In this document: positions 8,193 to 16,801 of the stretch, piece by piece
How positions within the stretch are numbered: the stretch's first letter is position 1
Layout of the letters: each line of letters begins with the position of its first letter
Assembly (NCBI RefSeq): GCF_013213975.1
Contig: NZ_JABSST010000009.1
Span: forward strand, 1-53,095
Source of the DNA: Winogradskyella sp.
Lineage (GTDB): Bacteria; Bacteroidota; Bacteroidia; Flavobacteriales; Flavobacteriaceae
DNA: 53,095 nt
Reading direction: 5' to 3'
The notes under the pieces: model-generated
Database searches by the model: none
Seen by the model: the letters and a program-made list of their open reading frames with translations, nothing else
Told to the model about the DNA's origin: nothing
Translations under genes and position numbers: made by a program

Positions 8193-8917
8193 GAAAAGTT
8201 ATAATTGTAGATGATGAGGCTGCAGGAAGGCAGCTTATTAAAGAATATCTTAAGGATTATCCAGATCTTATTTTATTAGGAGAGGCCAATAATGGTGTTG
8301 ATGCTGTAAAAATGATTAATGAGTTTAAGCCTGATTTGGTATTCTTAGATATACAAATGCCTGGAATGACAGGGTTTGATGTGTTAACCCATCTTGAAGA
8401 ACTTCCTCAAATTATATTTTCGACAGCTTATGATCAGTATGCTTTAAAGGCCTTTGAAGTGCATGCTGTGGATTATTTGCTAAAGCCATATACTAAGGAT
8501 CGATTTAAGGTTGCTGTTGAGCGGCTTAATCAAAATAACCAAGTGAATAAAGTGAGGCCATTAGCTGAAAGTTTATTAATGGATCAACCAAAATCACCTG
8601 AACGCATCTTAGTTCAAAGTCAAAATAAACTGGTGACAATAGCCTTAGAAAATGTATTGCGGATTGAAGCTTATGGCGATTACTCAAAATTAGTCACTGA
8701 AGAAAAGGTCTATGTAAGTAATTATGGAATATCTACATTAGAAGAAAAATTAAATGCTTCTGTTTTTATTAGAGTACATCGGTCTTCTATAATTAACCTA
8801 AATGCAGTTAAGGAGCTTCATAAATACTCAAAAAGCTACGATATCACAATGAAAAATGGTGATGTAGTAAGAGTAAGTAGAGGTTATATGGATAATATCA
8901 AAAAACTAATGTTTTAA
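8189..8917 (+). CDS. LytTR-family response regulator
   Basis: 242 residues. The receiver domain (about 1-120) has the acidic pocket D8-D9, the phospho-acceptor D54 in FLDIQMPG, the switch serine in IIFSTAYD, and the lysine in LLKPYT. The C-terminal LytTR DNA-binding domain (about 140-240) contains FIRVHRSSIINLNAV and VSRGYMDNIKKL. Its start overlaps the kinase stop, so the two are made together. Probable targets are its own operon and the divergent TonB receptor. Its stop codon directly abuts that of the convergent YdeI-like gene, leaving no room for a terminator. Confidence 0.93.
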   Translation: MRKVIIVDDEAAGRQLIKEYLKDYPDLILLGEANNGVDAVKMINEFKPDLVFLDIQMPGMTGFDVLTHLEELPQIIFSTAYDQYALKAFEVHAVDYLLKPYTKDRFKVAVERLNQNNQVNKVRPLAESLLMDQPKSPERILVQSQNKLVTIALENVLRIEAYGDYSKLVTEEKVYVSNYGISTLEEKLNASVFIRVHRSSIINLNAVKELHKYSKSYDITMKNGDVVRVSRGYMDNIKKLMF

Positions 8918-9490
8918 CTACCAATTGTCTTTGCTTTTAATATTTGCAGCACATAATCTAATGATTTCAGAAATGCGCTTTTCCTTTGTTGCTTCGCGTT
9001 TTGCACTATTTAACCAAGACAAGTAACGCTTTCTGTAACCTTTAGAAAACTTCTGGTAATTTTCATAGGCCAAAGGATTATCTTCGAAGGCCTTCTGTAA
9101 ATTCGGTGGAATAATGCCATTTTCAACGTCGTCCATAGCTGTCCAAGTGTCTGTAGCTTTCGCTAGGTCAATCATCTTATAGCCAGATTCCTGAATAAGC
9201 CCTTTGGATTCTAACTCAATAATGTACTTCTTATTTAAAGCACTCCAAGTACTTTTAGGATTGCGTGGTGAAAAGTACTGTCGTCGTTTTCCGTTACCTA
9301 GACTTTTTACGGTAGAGTCTATCCACCCAAAACACAAAGCAACTTTTACAGCTTCTTCCCATCGCATGGTTGGCATTCCAGTTTCTAACTTGTAAAAGAT
9401 GAGATATATGGCTTTATGTTGATCATGATTTGCCAATAGCCAATCATACCAGTCTGTATCTCGTTCAAAATAAAGTTCAGGAAAATCCAC
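8918..9490 (-). CDS. YdeI/OmdA-like family protein
   Basis: 190 residues, no signal peptide. The first half carries the family pattern MRWEEAVKVALCFGWIDSTV, SLGNGKRRQYFSPRNPKSTW and SALNKKYI; the second half has the YdeI-type C-terminal helix segment (PPNLQKAFEDNPLAYENYQ, KGYRKRYLSWLNSAKREATK, KRISEIIRL). Members are small cytoplasmic proteins loosely tied to bacteriocin or peptide resistance in some organisms; the biochemistry is unclear. It begins 2 nt after the M1 peptidase stop, suggesting shared transcription. Confidence 0.85.
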   Translation of the reverse strand: MDFPELYFERDTDWYDWLLANHDQHKAIYLIFYKLETGMPTMRWEEAVKVALCFGWIDSTVKSLGNGKRRQYFSPRNPKSTWSALNKKYIIELESKGLIQESGYKMIDLAKATDTWTAMDDVENGIIPPNLQKAFEDNPLAYENYQKFSKGYRKRYLSWLNSAKREATKEKRISEIIRLCAANIKSKDNW

Positions 9491-9492
9491 GA

Positions 9493-11163
9493 CTACAGCT
9501 TTTTTGAATAGATATAATAGTCTCTATCGATATTAATATCCTCTTCAGGTATTGGTATGGTCTTCCAATCTGCTGTAGGATAAATCCAGGTTCGATTGTT
9601 TTTTCCTTCAATTTCTATTGGCATATCAAATCCTTCAACAATATCAACATATCTGAACTTGAGCATGTTGTTTTCGATTTTGTATTCTAAAGTAGGAACG
9701 CGAACGTCTCTTAAATATTGATTAAAAAAGGCAGTTAATTCCTTACCAGATTTAGTGCTTATGTAATTTTCAATTTGCTGTGAGGATACTGTTTGATGAT
9801 AAAAGTCTTGGTTCAACCCTCTTAGAATTTCACGCCATAAATTATCATCTTCAACCAATTGGCGAAGCGTATGCAACATATTAGCACCTTTATAGTACAT
9901 GTCACTAGAACCCTCTTTATTAACATTGTATGGGCCAATTAAAGGTCTATCATTTTGAATATTTGCTCTCGTACCAATGACATAATCGGCAGACGCTTCT
10001 GAGCCATAATAGTAATCTAGAAATAGATTTTCTGAATACGCTGTGAAGCCTTCATGAATCCACATGTCAGCCACGTCTTTATTTGTAATGTTATTTGCAA
10101 ACCACTCGTGACCAGCTTCATGTATTATAATAAAATCAAACTTTAAACCCCAGCCAGTGCGGGATAAATCTCTTCCTAAATAACCATTCTGGTAACCATT
10201 TCCGTAGGTTACGGAACTCTGATGCTCCATTCCTAAATAAGGTACTTCAACTAGTTTAAAGCTATCTTCGTAAAAAGGATAAGGACCAAACCAATGTTCA
10301 AAGGCTTTCATCATTTTTGGAGCATCCTTAAATTGTTGTTTGGCCTTTTCTAGATTATACGATAATACCCAATAATCCATATCTAAATCTCCGTTTTCAC
10401 CCTCATAGATTTCTGAGAAATTTGTATAGTCGCCTATATTAACATTAACCCCATAATTATTAATTGGATTGTTAACAAACCAACTCCATGTTTCCGTGTC
10501 ATTATTGTTTAATGTAATATTTCTTAGCCTCCCGTTTGATATATTTTTTAAGCCTCGTGGAATAGTAACACTAATCAACAGGCTATCCACTTCGTCATAC
10601 ATATGATCTTTGTTGGGCCACCACACACTAGCACCTAATCCTTGACAAGACGTGGCAATAAAGTGCTTTCCATTTTTATCTTTTTTCCATGAAAAACCAC
10701 CATCCCATGGTGCGCGCTTAGCTTCTCTTGGATAACCTTTATAATACACTTCGATAGAATTAATGTCACCAATATTTTGCTCTTCTAGCATAATGTAAAA
10801 TACATTGCCATCACGTCTTATAGTACATGGTTTCCCGTCTTGCAAGACCTTGGTGATTTCCATTGGTTCTTGTAGGTCAATTTGCATTACCTGATTTGGT
10901 TTAAGAACCTTGTACTGAATGGTGTTTTTTCCGCTTATGAATTTTTCATCAGGCTTTACTTCGATATCTAGATGGTAATACGTTAAATCCCACCATTCTC
11001 GTTCTGGTGTAATACTTCCTCGAAGGGTATCTTGTTTTGTAAAGTTGGTTTTTTCCTGCAGTAATTGCGCCTGAGTATTAAAAAAAGTCAAAAAGCAAAC
11101 TACGCATACGAGTTGCTTAAATGTTATTTTGTTGCAGTTGAATCTCATTAATCTTTTTAGCAT
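9493..11163 (-). CDS. M1-family zinc metallopeptidase
   Basis: 556 residues with a hydrophobic export signal ending FFNTQAQ. The gluzincin site is complete: HEAGH at residues 348-352 and the third zinc ligand E371 in WIHEGFTAYSENL. The exopeptidase motif is present as YLGMEHQS (GxMEx type). The N-terminal saddle domain begins around REWWDLTYYHLDIEVK. It probably trims peptides in the periplasm or outside the cell. A second start at 11148 (MRFNCNKITF) also gives a good signal peptide. The annotated start overlaps the upstream membrane-protein gene by 47 nt, or 32 nt with the shorter start. It lies in a minus-strand run with an M28 peptidase. Confidence 0.9.
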   Translation of the reverse strand: MLKRLMRFNCNKITFKQLVCVVCFLTFFNTQAQLLQEKTNFTKQDTLRGSITPEREWWDLTYYHLDIEVKPDEKFISGKNTIQYKVLKPNQVMQIDLQEPMEITKVLQDGKPCTIRRDGNVFYIMLEEQNIGDINSIEVYYKGYPREAKRAPWDGGFSWKKDKNGKHFIATSCQGLGASVWWPNKDHMYDEVDSLLISVTIPRGLKNISNGRLRNITLNNNDTETWSWFVNNPINNYGVNVNIGDYTNFSEIYEGENGDLDMDYWVLSYNLEKAKQQFKDAPKMMKAFEHWFGPYPFYEDSFKLVEVPYLGMEHQSSVTYGNGYQNGYLGRDLSRTGWGLKFDFIIIHEAGHEWFANNITNKDVADMWIHEGFTAYSENLFLDYYYGSEASADYVIGTRANIQNDRPLIGPYNVNKEGSSDMYYKGANMLHTLRQLVEDDNLWREILRGLNQDFYHQTVSSQQIENYISTKSGKELTAFFNQYLRDVRVPTLEYKIENNMLKFRYVDIVEGFDMPIEIEGKNNRTWIYPTADWKTIPIPEEDINIDRDYYIYSKKL

Positions 11164-11482
11164 ATTTAATTAGCATTATAACTCCTAGCACTAAATTTGT
11201 ACCAATATACAGAGAACCAACAATAACAAGTTGTGTCCAATTATTATTTATAACATCAAATTCCCTTGCCTCAGATATTAATGCTAATGTTAAATATAAA
11301 TTGATTATTAAGAACACTATGGCAATTATAATACCAGAAGTCGTTTTCTTTGTGATTGCTTGATAAGTAAAAACAGCAATTAGAACAAAAGCAATTGGGT
11401 TGATAGGTGTAGAAGAAAACCAATAAAATAATGCCGATACTATGAGGTAAAGTTCAGGTGCTGAATTGATTATCTTTTTCAT
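11117..11482 (-). CDS. Small integral membrane protein, unknown function
   Basis: 121 residues, nearly all hydrophobic, with about four membrane segments (LYLIVSALFYWF, PIAFVLIAVFTYQA, GIIIAIVFLIINLYLTLALI, LVIVGSLYIGTNLVLGVIML) and a polar tail ending QLQQNNI. I recognise no family. It sits between the M28 and M1 peptidase genes in the same direction and its 3' end overlaps the M1 reading frame, which suggests coupled translation. An accessory role for the exported peptidases cannot be shown. Confidence 0.7.
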   Translation of the reverse strand: MKKIINSAPELYLIVSALFYWFSSTPINPIAFVLIAVFTYQAITKKTTSGIIIAIVFLIINLYLTLALISEAREFDVINNNWTQLVIVGSLYIGTNLVLGVIMLIKYAKKINEIQLQQNNI

Positions 11483-11506
11483 GGTATTATTTTAAAATAA
11501 TAACGA

Positions 11507-12853
11507 CTATCTAATAATTTTATTGGGAAATACTACCATACTTTCATGACCATATTCGCCAACTGCTGCTACGCCAAAAAGGGAATTATCAATGACAATA
11601 CCTTCCAGTGTATAACCATCAACATTTCCAACATAACGGCTATTCTCCCAAGTTGGAGAGGTCGTATCTCTCCAGTAAATTTTATAACCTTTAGCTCCAT
11701 CAACCTTACTCCATTGTAATCTTGCAGATGCTTCTACAATACCACCGATACCGACCTCTTTTGGCGACGGTGGCGCAGAGGCAAGGTTAGCCATGGTAAT
11801 GGCATTTACAGCGGTGAGCTTTTTACAGTATGGAAAATTTACATGTTCAAATGTATCGCCATAAGCAATACCATTTTCTGTTCTTATATCTTGATGCTGT
11901 TGTGTGTAATTTTCATGAGCTTCCATAATTCTAATGCCGGCAAAACCTTGGTCATTAAAAGGTCTATGGTGGCCACCACGTCCAAATCGGTCTAATCTGT
12001 ACACCATCATAGGATTCATTTCTGGCATGTATGTAAGCGTTGTATTATGCACATAACGCGCTAATTGACGCGAAATACCATCAACCTCACCACCATAAAA
12101 GCGTCTTGCTCTAGCCTGACGTTTAAGACGTTCAGCATCTGTTTCATCTGTGGTAATTGGTTCTGAAAATATTCTAAAGGTGCGATTATCAATAACGCCA
12201 TCAACACCTTCAATATTTCCGATCATATCGTTGTTTAAGACACCAATAATTTCCCAATTATTATCCTTTGCATATCTCGCAAAACCTTGTCCACCAAACA
12301 ATCCTTGTTCTTCTCCAGATAAGCCTAAATATACGATACTGCTTTCAAATTTATATGTAGATAATACTCTTGCCACTTCAATGGCTCCTGCCATTCCAGT
12401 AGCATTATCATTGGCACCTGGTGAATCCGAAGTGAAATCTGTTGGATCAGATACGCGCGAATCGATGTCTCCACTCATAATGATGTAACGGTTAGGATAT
12501 TTTGTACCGCGCTGAATGGCTACAACGTTAACGACCATGACGTCTTTAACGATGCGCTGGTTAGTACCTTTTTCTACCAAATCTTTTTGAAAAAAGACCT
12601 CTAAACAATTGTCACAATTTTCAGAAATGTCATCAAATTGAGATTTTATCCAGCGTCTGGCAGCTCCAATACCTCTTGTATTAGAAGTAGTATCACTTAA
12701 TGTATGTCTGGTTCCAAAATCTGCAAGTGTCTTCACATCTTGCTTTAATTGCTCTTCTGAAATTGCATCTATAATGTCATAAATTTTTGGATCTGTTTGA
12801 GAATTAATGAATGCAGATACTAGTACTGAACAGAGTAGAAAATAATACTTCAT
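11507..12853 (-). CDS. M28-family metallopeptidase with C-terminal Fn3-like region
   Basis: 448 residues with a signal peptide (MKYYFLLCSVLVSAFINSQ). M28 landmarks are GANDNATGMAG (D149), SGEEQGLFGG (E181/E182), NNDMIGN (D209) and GGHHRPFNDQG near residue 310. The usual first zinc ligand, histidine in GHxDS, is aspartate here (SGDIDSR, D129). The last roughly 90 residues (ASARLQWSKVDGAKGYKIYW, RDTTSPTWENSRYV) look like a fibronectin type III module. Probably an exported aminopeptidase. It is followed after 24 nt by the small membrane protein gene. Confidence 0.9.
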   Translation of the reverse strand: MKYYFLLCSVLVSAFINSQTDPKIYDIIDAISEEQLKQDVKTLADFGTRHTLSDTTSNTRGIGAARRWIKSQFDDISENCDNCLEVFFQKDLVEKGTNQRIVKDVMVVNVVAIQRGTKYPNRYIIMSGDIDSRVSDPTDFTSDSPGANDNATGMAGAIEVARVLSTYKFESSIVYLGLSGEEQGLFGGQGFARYAKDNNWEIIGVLNNDMIGNIEGVDGVIDNRTFRIFSEPITTDETDAERLKRQARARRFYGGEVDGISRQLARYVHNTTLTYMPEMNPMMVYRLDRFGRGGHHRPFNDQGFAGIRIMEAHENYTQQHQDIRTENGIAYGDTFEHVNFPYCKKLTAVNAITMANLASAPPSPKEVGIGGIVEASARLQWSKVDGAKGYKIYWRDTTSPTWENSRYVGNVDGYTLEGIVIDNSLFGVAAVGEYGHESMVVFPNKIIR

Positions 12854-12942
12854 TATGATGGTTATTGTTGGAATCCTAAAATTACGGTTTAGATGGCAAA
12901 AAAGGCATTAAATATTTGTTAATACCCTTGAAATAAAATCTA

Positions 12943-14082
12943 TTAATTCTTTAGAACTAAGGTTCCAAAAATATTAGCATCAATCCAACCTCTATTTTTG
13001 TCTTCTCCATCTACATATACAGAGCCGATAAAGTTTTCACGCAATTCACTAGTGTCATTATCACAGTACGCTAGGGCAAAACCAATATTTTTACCAGCCA
13101 TTAATTTAACAGGTTCATTTTCGCTGTCATCAGAATAACTATCTTTATAAATACCAATTTTAACTTCCCAGATAGTCGTATTGCCTTCCGTTTTGAGCTT
13201 TGATTCTATGTGTGAATTATAAAGCTTTCCTTCTTTTTTAGTAGACATATCCACCACGTTTCCGTCTAATGCAATGTGATAAGCAAAAGCATTATGATTG
13301 AACTGATGTTCGCCACCACTATTATCTTCATCAATAAAGATTTCCAAACAATCATCATCCCACCATTGGGTTAGTGGATTCTCATAAATATCAATAAGTT
13401 TATCATCCTTAATTTCTGCGAGTAGATAAAGTGCATCTTCTTTCCATCCGAGTTTATATCGTCCTTCAAAATCTTTTGAAGTTAATGCTGCACCAAGCCA
13501 AACCTGATCTAGAGCATGCCAATCACTTTGGCTCCATATAGCCTCATCAGCAACACCATCGATAATAATAGGTCCTTCACTTCGTTGTACTTCTAGAAGT
13601 TGTTTTATCGGTTTAGATGTCGCTTTTGTATAATTGAATTTTACTGTTTCTGTCTTTCCATTGTCTTTAATATCAACATAGACATTCATTTCATTAGCAC
13701 TAACGCGTTCAAAGGACATACCTTCAAAAACAACCCTATTTTCAGTGATTTTTTTCAGAGGGAAGTCAACCGTTTCATTTTGAGTTTCCCGACCTTTAAG
13801 CGTATGATCAAAGTGCTTGAGTTGAAGTATCAGCGAATTGTCTATTTCTCTAATAATTTCAATTTCATAAAACTGAACTTTAGCATCCACTATTAGTTTA
13901 AACGTGGCCATCATTGAACCTCCCGAAGGTTCACTCCAAATCTCTTCTGTTTGGCCACCAAAGGCTTCACCATGCCAAGTACCAGTAATCCAAGTGATAT
14001 TTTCTAGTTTTGGCTCGAGTGTTTTTTCTTGTGCGAAGGTGTTAAGGCTTAAACTTAAGAATAGAATAAGTAGCTTTTTCAT
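12943..14082 (-). CDS. Exported DUF6265 plus CBM9-like fusion protein
   Basis: 379 residues with a signal peptide (to about LNTFAQ). Residues about 25-155 match the DUF6265 pattern (ITWITGTWHGEAFGGQTEEI, GGSMMATFK, VFEGMSFERV). Residues about 165-379 look like a family 9 carbohydrate-binding module (IIIDGVADEAIWSQ, YKLGWKEDALYLLAEIKDD, WWDDDCLEIFIDEDN, NHNAFAYHIALDGNVVD). CBM9-like modules bind glycans or occur in sugar-responsive exported proteins; the role of DUF6265 is unknown. It starts 3 nt after the upstream gene's stop, so it is co-transcribed with it. Confidence 0.75.
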   Translation of the reverse strand: MKKLLILFLSLSLNTFAQEKTLEPKLENITWITGTWHGEAFGGQTEEIWSEPSGGSMMATFKLIVDAKVQFYEIEIIREIDNSLILQLKHFDHTLKGRETQNETVDFPLKKITENRVVFEGMSFERVSANEMNVYVDIKDNGKTETVKFNYTKATSKPIKQLLEVQRSEGPIIIDGVADEAIWSQSDWHALDQVWLGAALTSKDFEGRYKLGWKEDALYLLAEIKDDKLIDIYENPLTQWWDDDCLEIFIDEDNSGGEHQFNHNAFAYHIALDGNVVDMSTKKEGKLYNSHIESKLKTEGNTTIWEVKIGIYKDSYSDDSENEPVKLMAGKNIGFALAYCDNDTSELRENFIGSVYVDGEDKNRGWIDANIFGTLVLKN

Positions 14083-14085
14083 GAT

Positions 14086-15687
14086 TTACTGAATAAATGT
14101 CACTTTAGATATGAGTCCGTCTTTTACTTCATATATGGCAATGGCATAAAAGATATTACCATTTATAGTCACTTTTTCTTTATCAATGACCTTATTTCCT
14201 AGAACAATTCTATTCACTATTTCAGCATTTAGATCTGGTACAGACTTAAACATGGTGTCATAACGTTTTTTTAAAGCGTCGTTGCCTTCCGAGGTTAATT
14301 CATCAGGAAATGAATAAAGTTTAATATCCTTAGCGTAAGTCTTAGCAAACTCCTCAACATCTCTTTTATTATAAGCTTCTAGTTGTTTATTTACTATGAG
14401 TTCTGGATTAGATGACGCCTTTCTGTTTCTGACAAATGTCATTGCATTGATATCGTCTTTATCCACGTCATAAATGGTAGCCTGTCTTATGGTCATATTA
14501 TTGAGGGTCACCAATTCTTCATCAATAACGGTGTTTTTTAGTACCATGCGATTAAGAACTTTGACATTCGATTTTTTATTATTTCTAAAAAACTGACGGT
14601 AATTCTCTTTGAGTTCATTTCTTCCTGAATACATATAATCCTTTGGGAAACGATTAACTAAAACATCTTCATCAAAAGCATCGGCAAATTCGTTTAGTTT
14701 TCTATGGTTAAACGGTTCTAAATGTTTCTGGACCATAGCACCGGCTTCGGCTTCACTCAAAATAATTTCAGTTTTAGGATTGGTTAAATTATCACCATTA
14801 ACTGCTGGATTATTTTGATTAACAGATCCAATTTCCGCTGCAATTAATAGCTTACTGGCATCGGCATTAATGGCTAATCTCGTGATGTCTTTAATGCCGT
14901 ATGATGAAAGATCCGCAATCTTTTTCCAATTATTGTCCTTTTTTAAGGTTAACTTATATAAAACCCCATCTTTTCCAGAGAGTAAGGTTTTGTTGTTTAA
15001 CCAACAAATATCTTCAACTCCTGTGATGGTATTTGCAACTAATCTAGTAATACCATTAGAAGGATCCAAGGATCTTATTTGCCATTGTTTATCACTTTCC
15101 TTGTAAATAAAACTAACAAGATTTGAATTTGGTTTTTTATGAAATGATCGTCCAACTTTAGTCGCATATTTTCTGCTTGTACCCTCTGTAATGTTGGTTG
15201 AATATAGATTTAGTTGGTCGTCCTCAATAACCGCAGAAACCACAGTATTGTCGTCATACCAGGTGTAATATGCAACTACAAGATCTTTAATTAATTCTTT
15301 AGATTCACCATTACTTAAATTGTAAGAATATAAACGCTGTTTCCCATCGTCGTCGAGTCTAACTGCAGAAACTGTATTTTTATTTGGTATTTTCAATGGA
15401 GTATATTCACCACCTCTGGTAGAATTTATATAAATCTTTGATTTGTGGTTAACATGATACTTGGCAATATCGGTTTGACCGTTTCGTGTTGAAGCATACA
15501 ATATGTGGTTGTCATCCCAAAAGGAGGGTTGATTGTCGTAGCCTTCATTTTCTGAAATATTAACACCGTTTTTGACTTCGATTATCGAATTTTTTGACTC
15601 CAGATCGAACAAAAATATTTCGGTGTTAGATTGTGCGTAGGTAATGGAAAATAGGAGTGAGGTCAGGATTAATAAATTACGTTTCAT
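14086..15687 (-). CDS. Exported TolB-like propeller fused to two NTF2/SnoaL-like domains
   Basis: 533 residues with a signal peptide (MKRNLLILTSLLFSITYAQ). Residues about 20-290 form WD40/TolB-like propeller strands (NQPSFWDDNHILYASTRNGQ, RLYSYNLSNGESKELI, ICWLNNKTLLSGKDGVLYKL). Two tandem SnoaL-like domains follow: about 310-420 (KHLEPFNHRKLNEFADAFDE) and about 425-533 (KQLEAYNKRDVEEFAKTYAK). Each has the conserved YNxRDxxxFAxxY start and ends in a strand of the type ATIYDVDKDDINAMTFV or AIAIYEVKDGLISKVTFI. No catalytic residues can be assigned. It is the first gene of the minus-strand run. Confidence 0.75.
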   Translation of the reverse strand: MKRNLLILTSLLFSITYAQSNTEIFLFDLESKNSIIEVKNGVNISENEGYDNQPSFWDDNHILYASTRNGQTDIAKYHVNHKSKIYINSTRGGEYTPLKIPNKNTVSAVRLDDDGKQRLYSYNLSNGESKELIKDLVVAYYTWYDDNTVVSAVIEDDQLNLYSTNITEGTSRKYATKVGRSFHKKPNSNLVSFIYKESDKQWQIRSLDPSNGITRLVANTITGVEDICWLNNKTLLSGKDGVLYKLTLKKDNNWKKIADLSSYGIKDITRLAINADASKLLIAAEIGSVNQNNPAVNGDNLTNPKTEIILSEAEAGAMVQKHLEPFNHRKLNEFADAFDEDVLVNRFPKDYMYSGRNELKENYRQFFRNNKKSNVKVLNRMVLKNTVIDEELVTLNNMTIRQATIYDVDKDDINAMTFVRNRKASSNPELIVNKQLEAYNKRDVEEFAKTYAKDIKLYSFPDELTSEGNDALKKRYDTMFKSVPDLNAEIVNRIVLGNKVIDKEKVTINGNIFYAIAIYEVKDGLISKVTFIQ

Positions 15688-15910
15688 TTAATAGCAAGAT
15701 TGATTCAATAAATATAATAATAATCTCAAAAGAAAGTACATTGGTTTTATGCTTTGCTGAAGCTTGTGTTTTGTCGGTGAAAAATGATACTATCTGCACT
15801 TTAGCGAATTAAACCGTGCTTTTATGGCTTCTTTAGGTGATTATAATTAAAAAAAAGAAACCTTTGCGTTAATCAGTATGCTATCGCTGATTTGCTAATT
15901 AATCCAAAAA

Positions 15911-16729
15911 ATGCGCAACCTGTTTTTAAATGCTGTTTCCTCAGTAGTATTTATAGTTCTATCATTACACAAACCTAGTCTTGGTTATAATGTAATCGAG
16001 CAAGCCTCAAATGAGGCTTATCAGACCAATGATGATAACAGACGAAAAATAAGACTTGGTTTTACAGCAAACAGTACACTACACAGACAATTACTTTTAA
16101 CAGAAGATCAGAATGCAACCCCAGGAATAGATTGGGGCTATGATGGTGCATATTATGCCACTATTTATGATGATATGTACTGGTTAATTGAAGGAGAGTT
16201 ATTTACCATACAAGGAACTAATGTTGTTGATGAAACCTCTATTTTTCCTCTAGGATTTCATATTGCTCAAAGCGGTATGAATACTATTGGTATTGATGCT
16301 TTAGAAAATATTGAAGACGATTTTAACTTATTTCTGTTTGACAATGAACTCAATGTTTATCATAATCTTAGAGAAGGTGATTATGATTTTCATTCTGAGG
16401 CTGGTATATACTTAAATCGTTTTGCACTAGTTTTTAATACAAATCAAGAATCTGATCAAGCACTTTCTATAAACGATCAACAATTATATAATTTAGATTT
16501 GACATATAATAAGAGTTCGAAGACATTAATATTGCATAACCCTTCTAGTGTTGCTGTTAAAGGATTGGACGTATATAAAGTAAATGGCCAGGTTATTCAA
16601 AAGTATACGGAGGTCTTCAATACTGTAAGATCGGAGTTTGAATTTAATAATGCGACTTCTAGTGGTATTTATATGGTTATTGTGCATACAGAATACGGAG
16701 TACGCTCTAAAAAAGTCATTATTCATTAA
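15911..16729 (+). CDS. Type IX secretion cargo protein, middle region unassigned
   Basis: 272 residues with an N-terminal export signal (MRNLFLNAVSSVVFIVLSLH). The last roughly 80 residues have the T9SS type A sorting pattern: IDxx-like strand (LDVYKVNGQVIQKYTEV), then ATSSGIYMVIVHTE and the basic end SKKVIIH. The middle (GIDWGYDGAYYATIYDDMYW, FPLGFHIAQSGMNTIGIDAL, AGIYLNRFALVF) resembles the stretch found before the tag in many long bacteroidete secreted proteins. It may therefore be a short stand-alone form. It should pass the outer membrane through the Por machinery and remain attached or be released. Confidence 0.8.
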   Translation: MRNLFLNAVSSVVFIVLSLHKPSLGYNVIEQASNEAYQTNDDNRRKIRLGFTANSTLHRQLLLTEDQNATPGIDWGYDGAYYATIYDDMYWLIEGELFTIQGTNVVDETSIFPLGFHIAQSGMNTIGIDALENIEDDFNLFLFDNELNVYHNLREGDYDFHSEAGIYLNRFALVFNTNQESDQALSINDQQLYNLDLTYNKSSKTLILHNPSSVAVKGLDVYKVNGQVIQKYTEVFNTVRSEFEFNNATSSGIYMVIVHTEYGVRSKKVIIH

Positions 16730-16751
16730 GTCCATCAAAGTATTTAAATAA

Positions 16752-16781
16752 AAAAAGCCAATTCAATTGAATTGGCTTTTC
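16752..16781. terminator. Bidirectional terminator between T9SS gene and fad operon
   Basis: AAAAGCCAATTC and GAATTGGCTTTT form a perfect stem with a short AATT centre, an A run on the left and T run on the right. It lies between the convergent ends at 16729 and 16802, so it serves both transcripts. Confidence 0.85.
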
Positions 16782-16801
16782 CATTTCTAACTTAAACTTA
16801 A

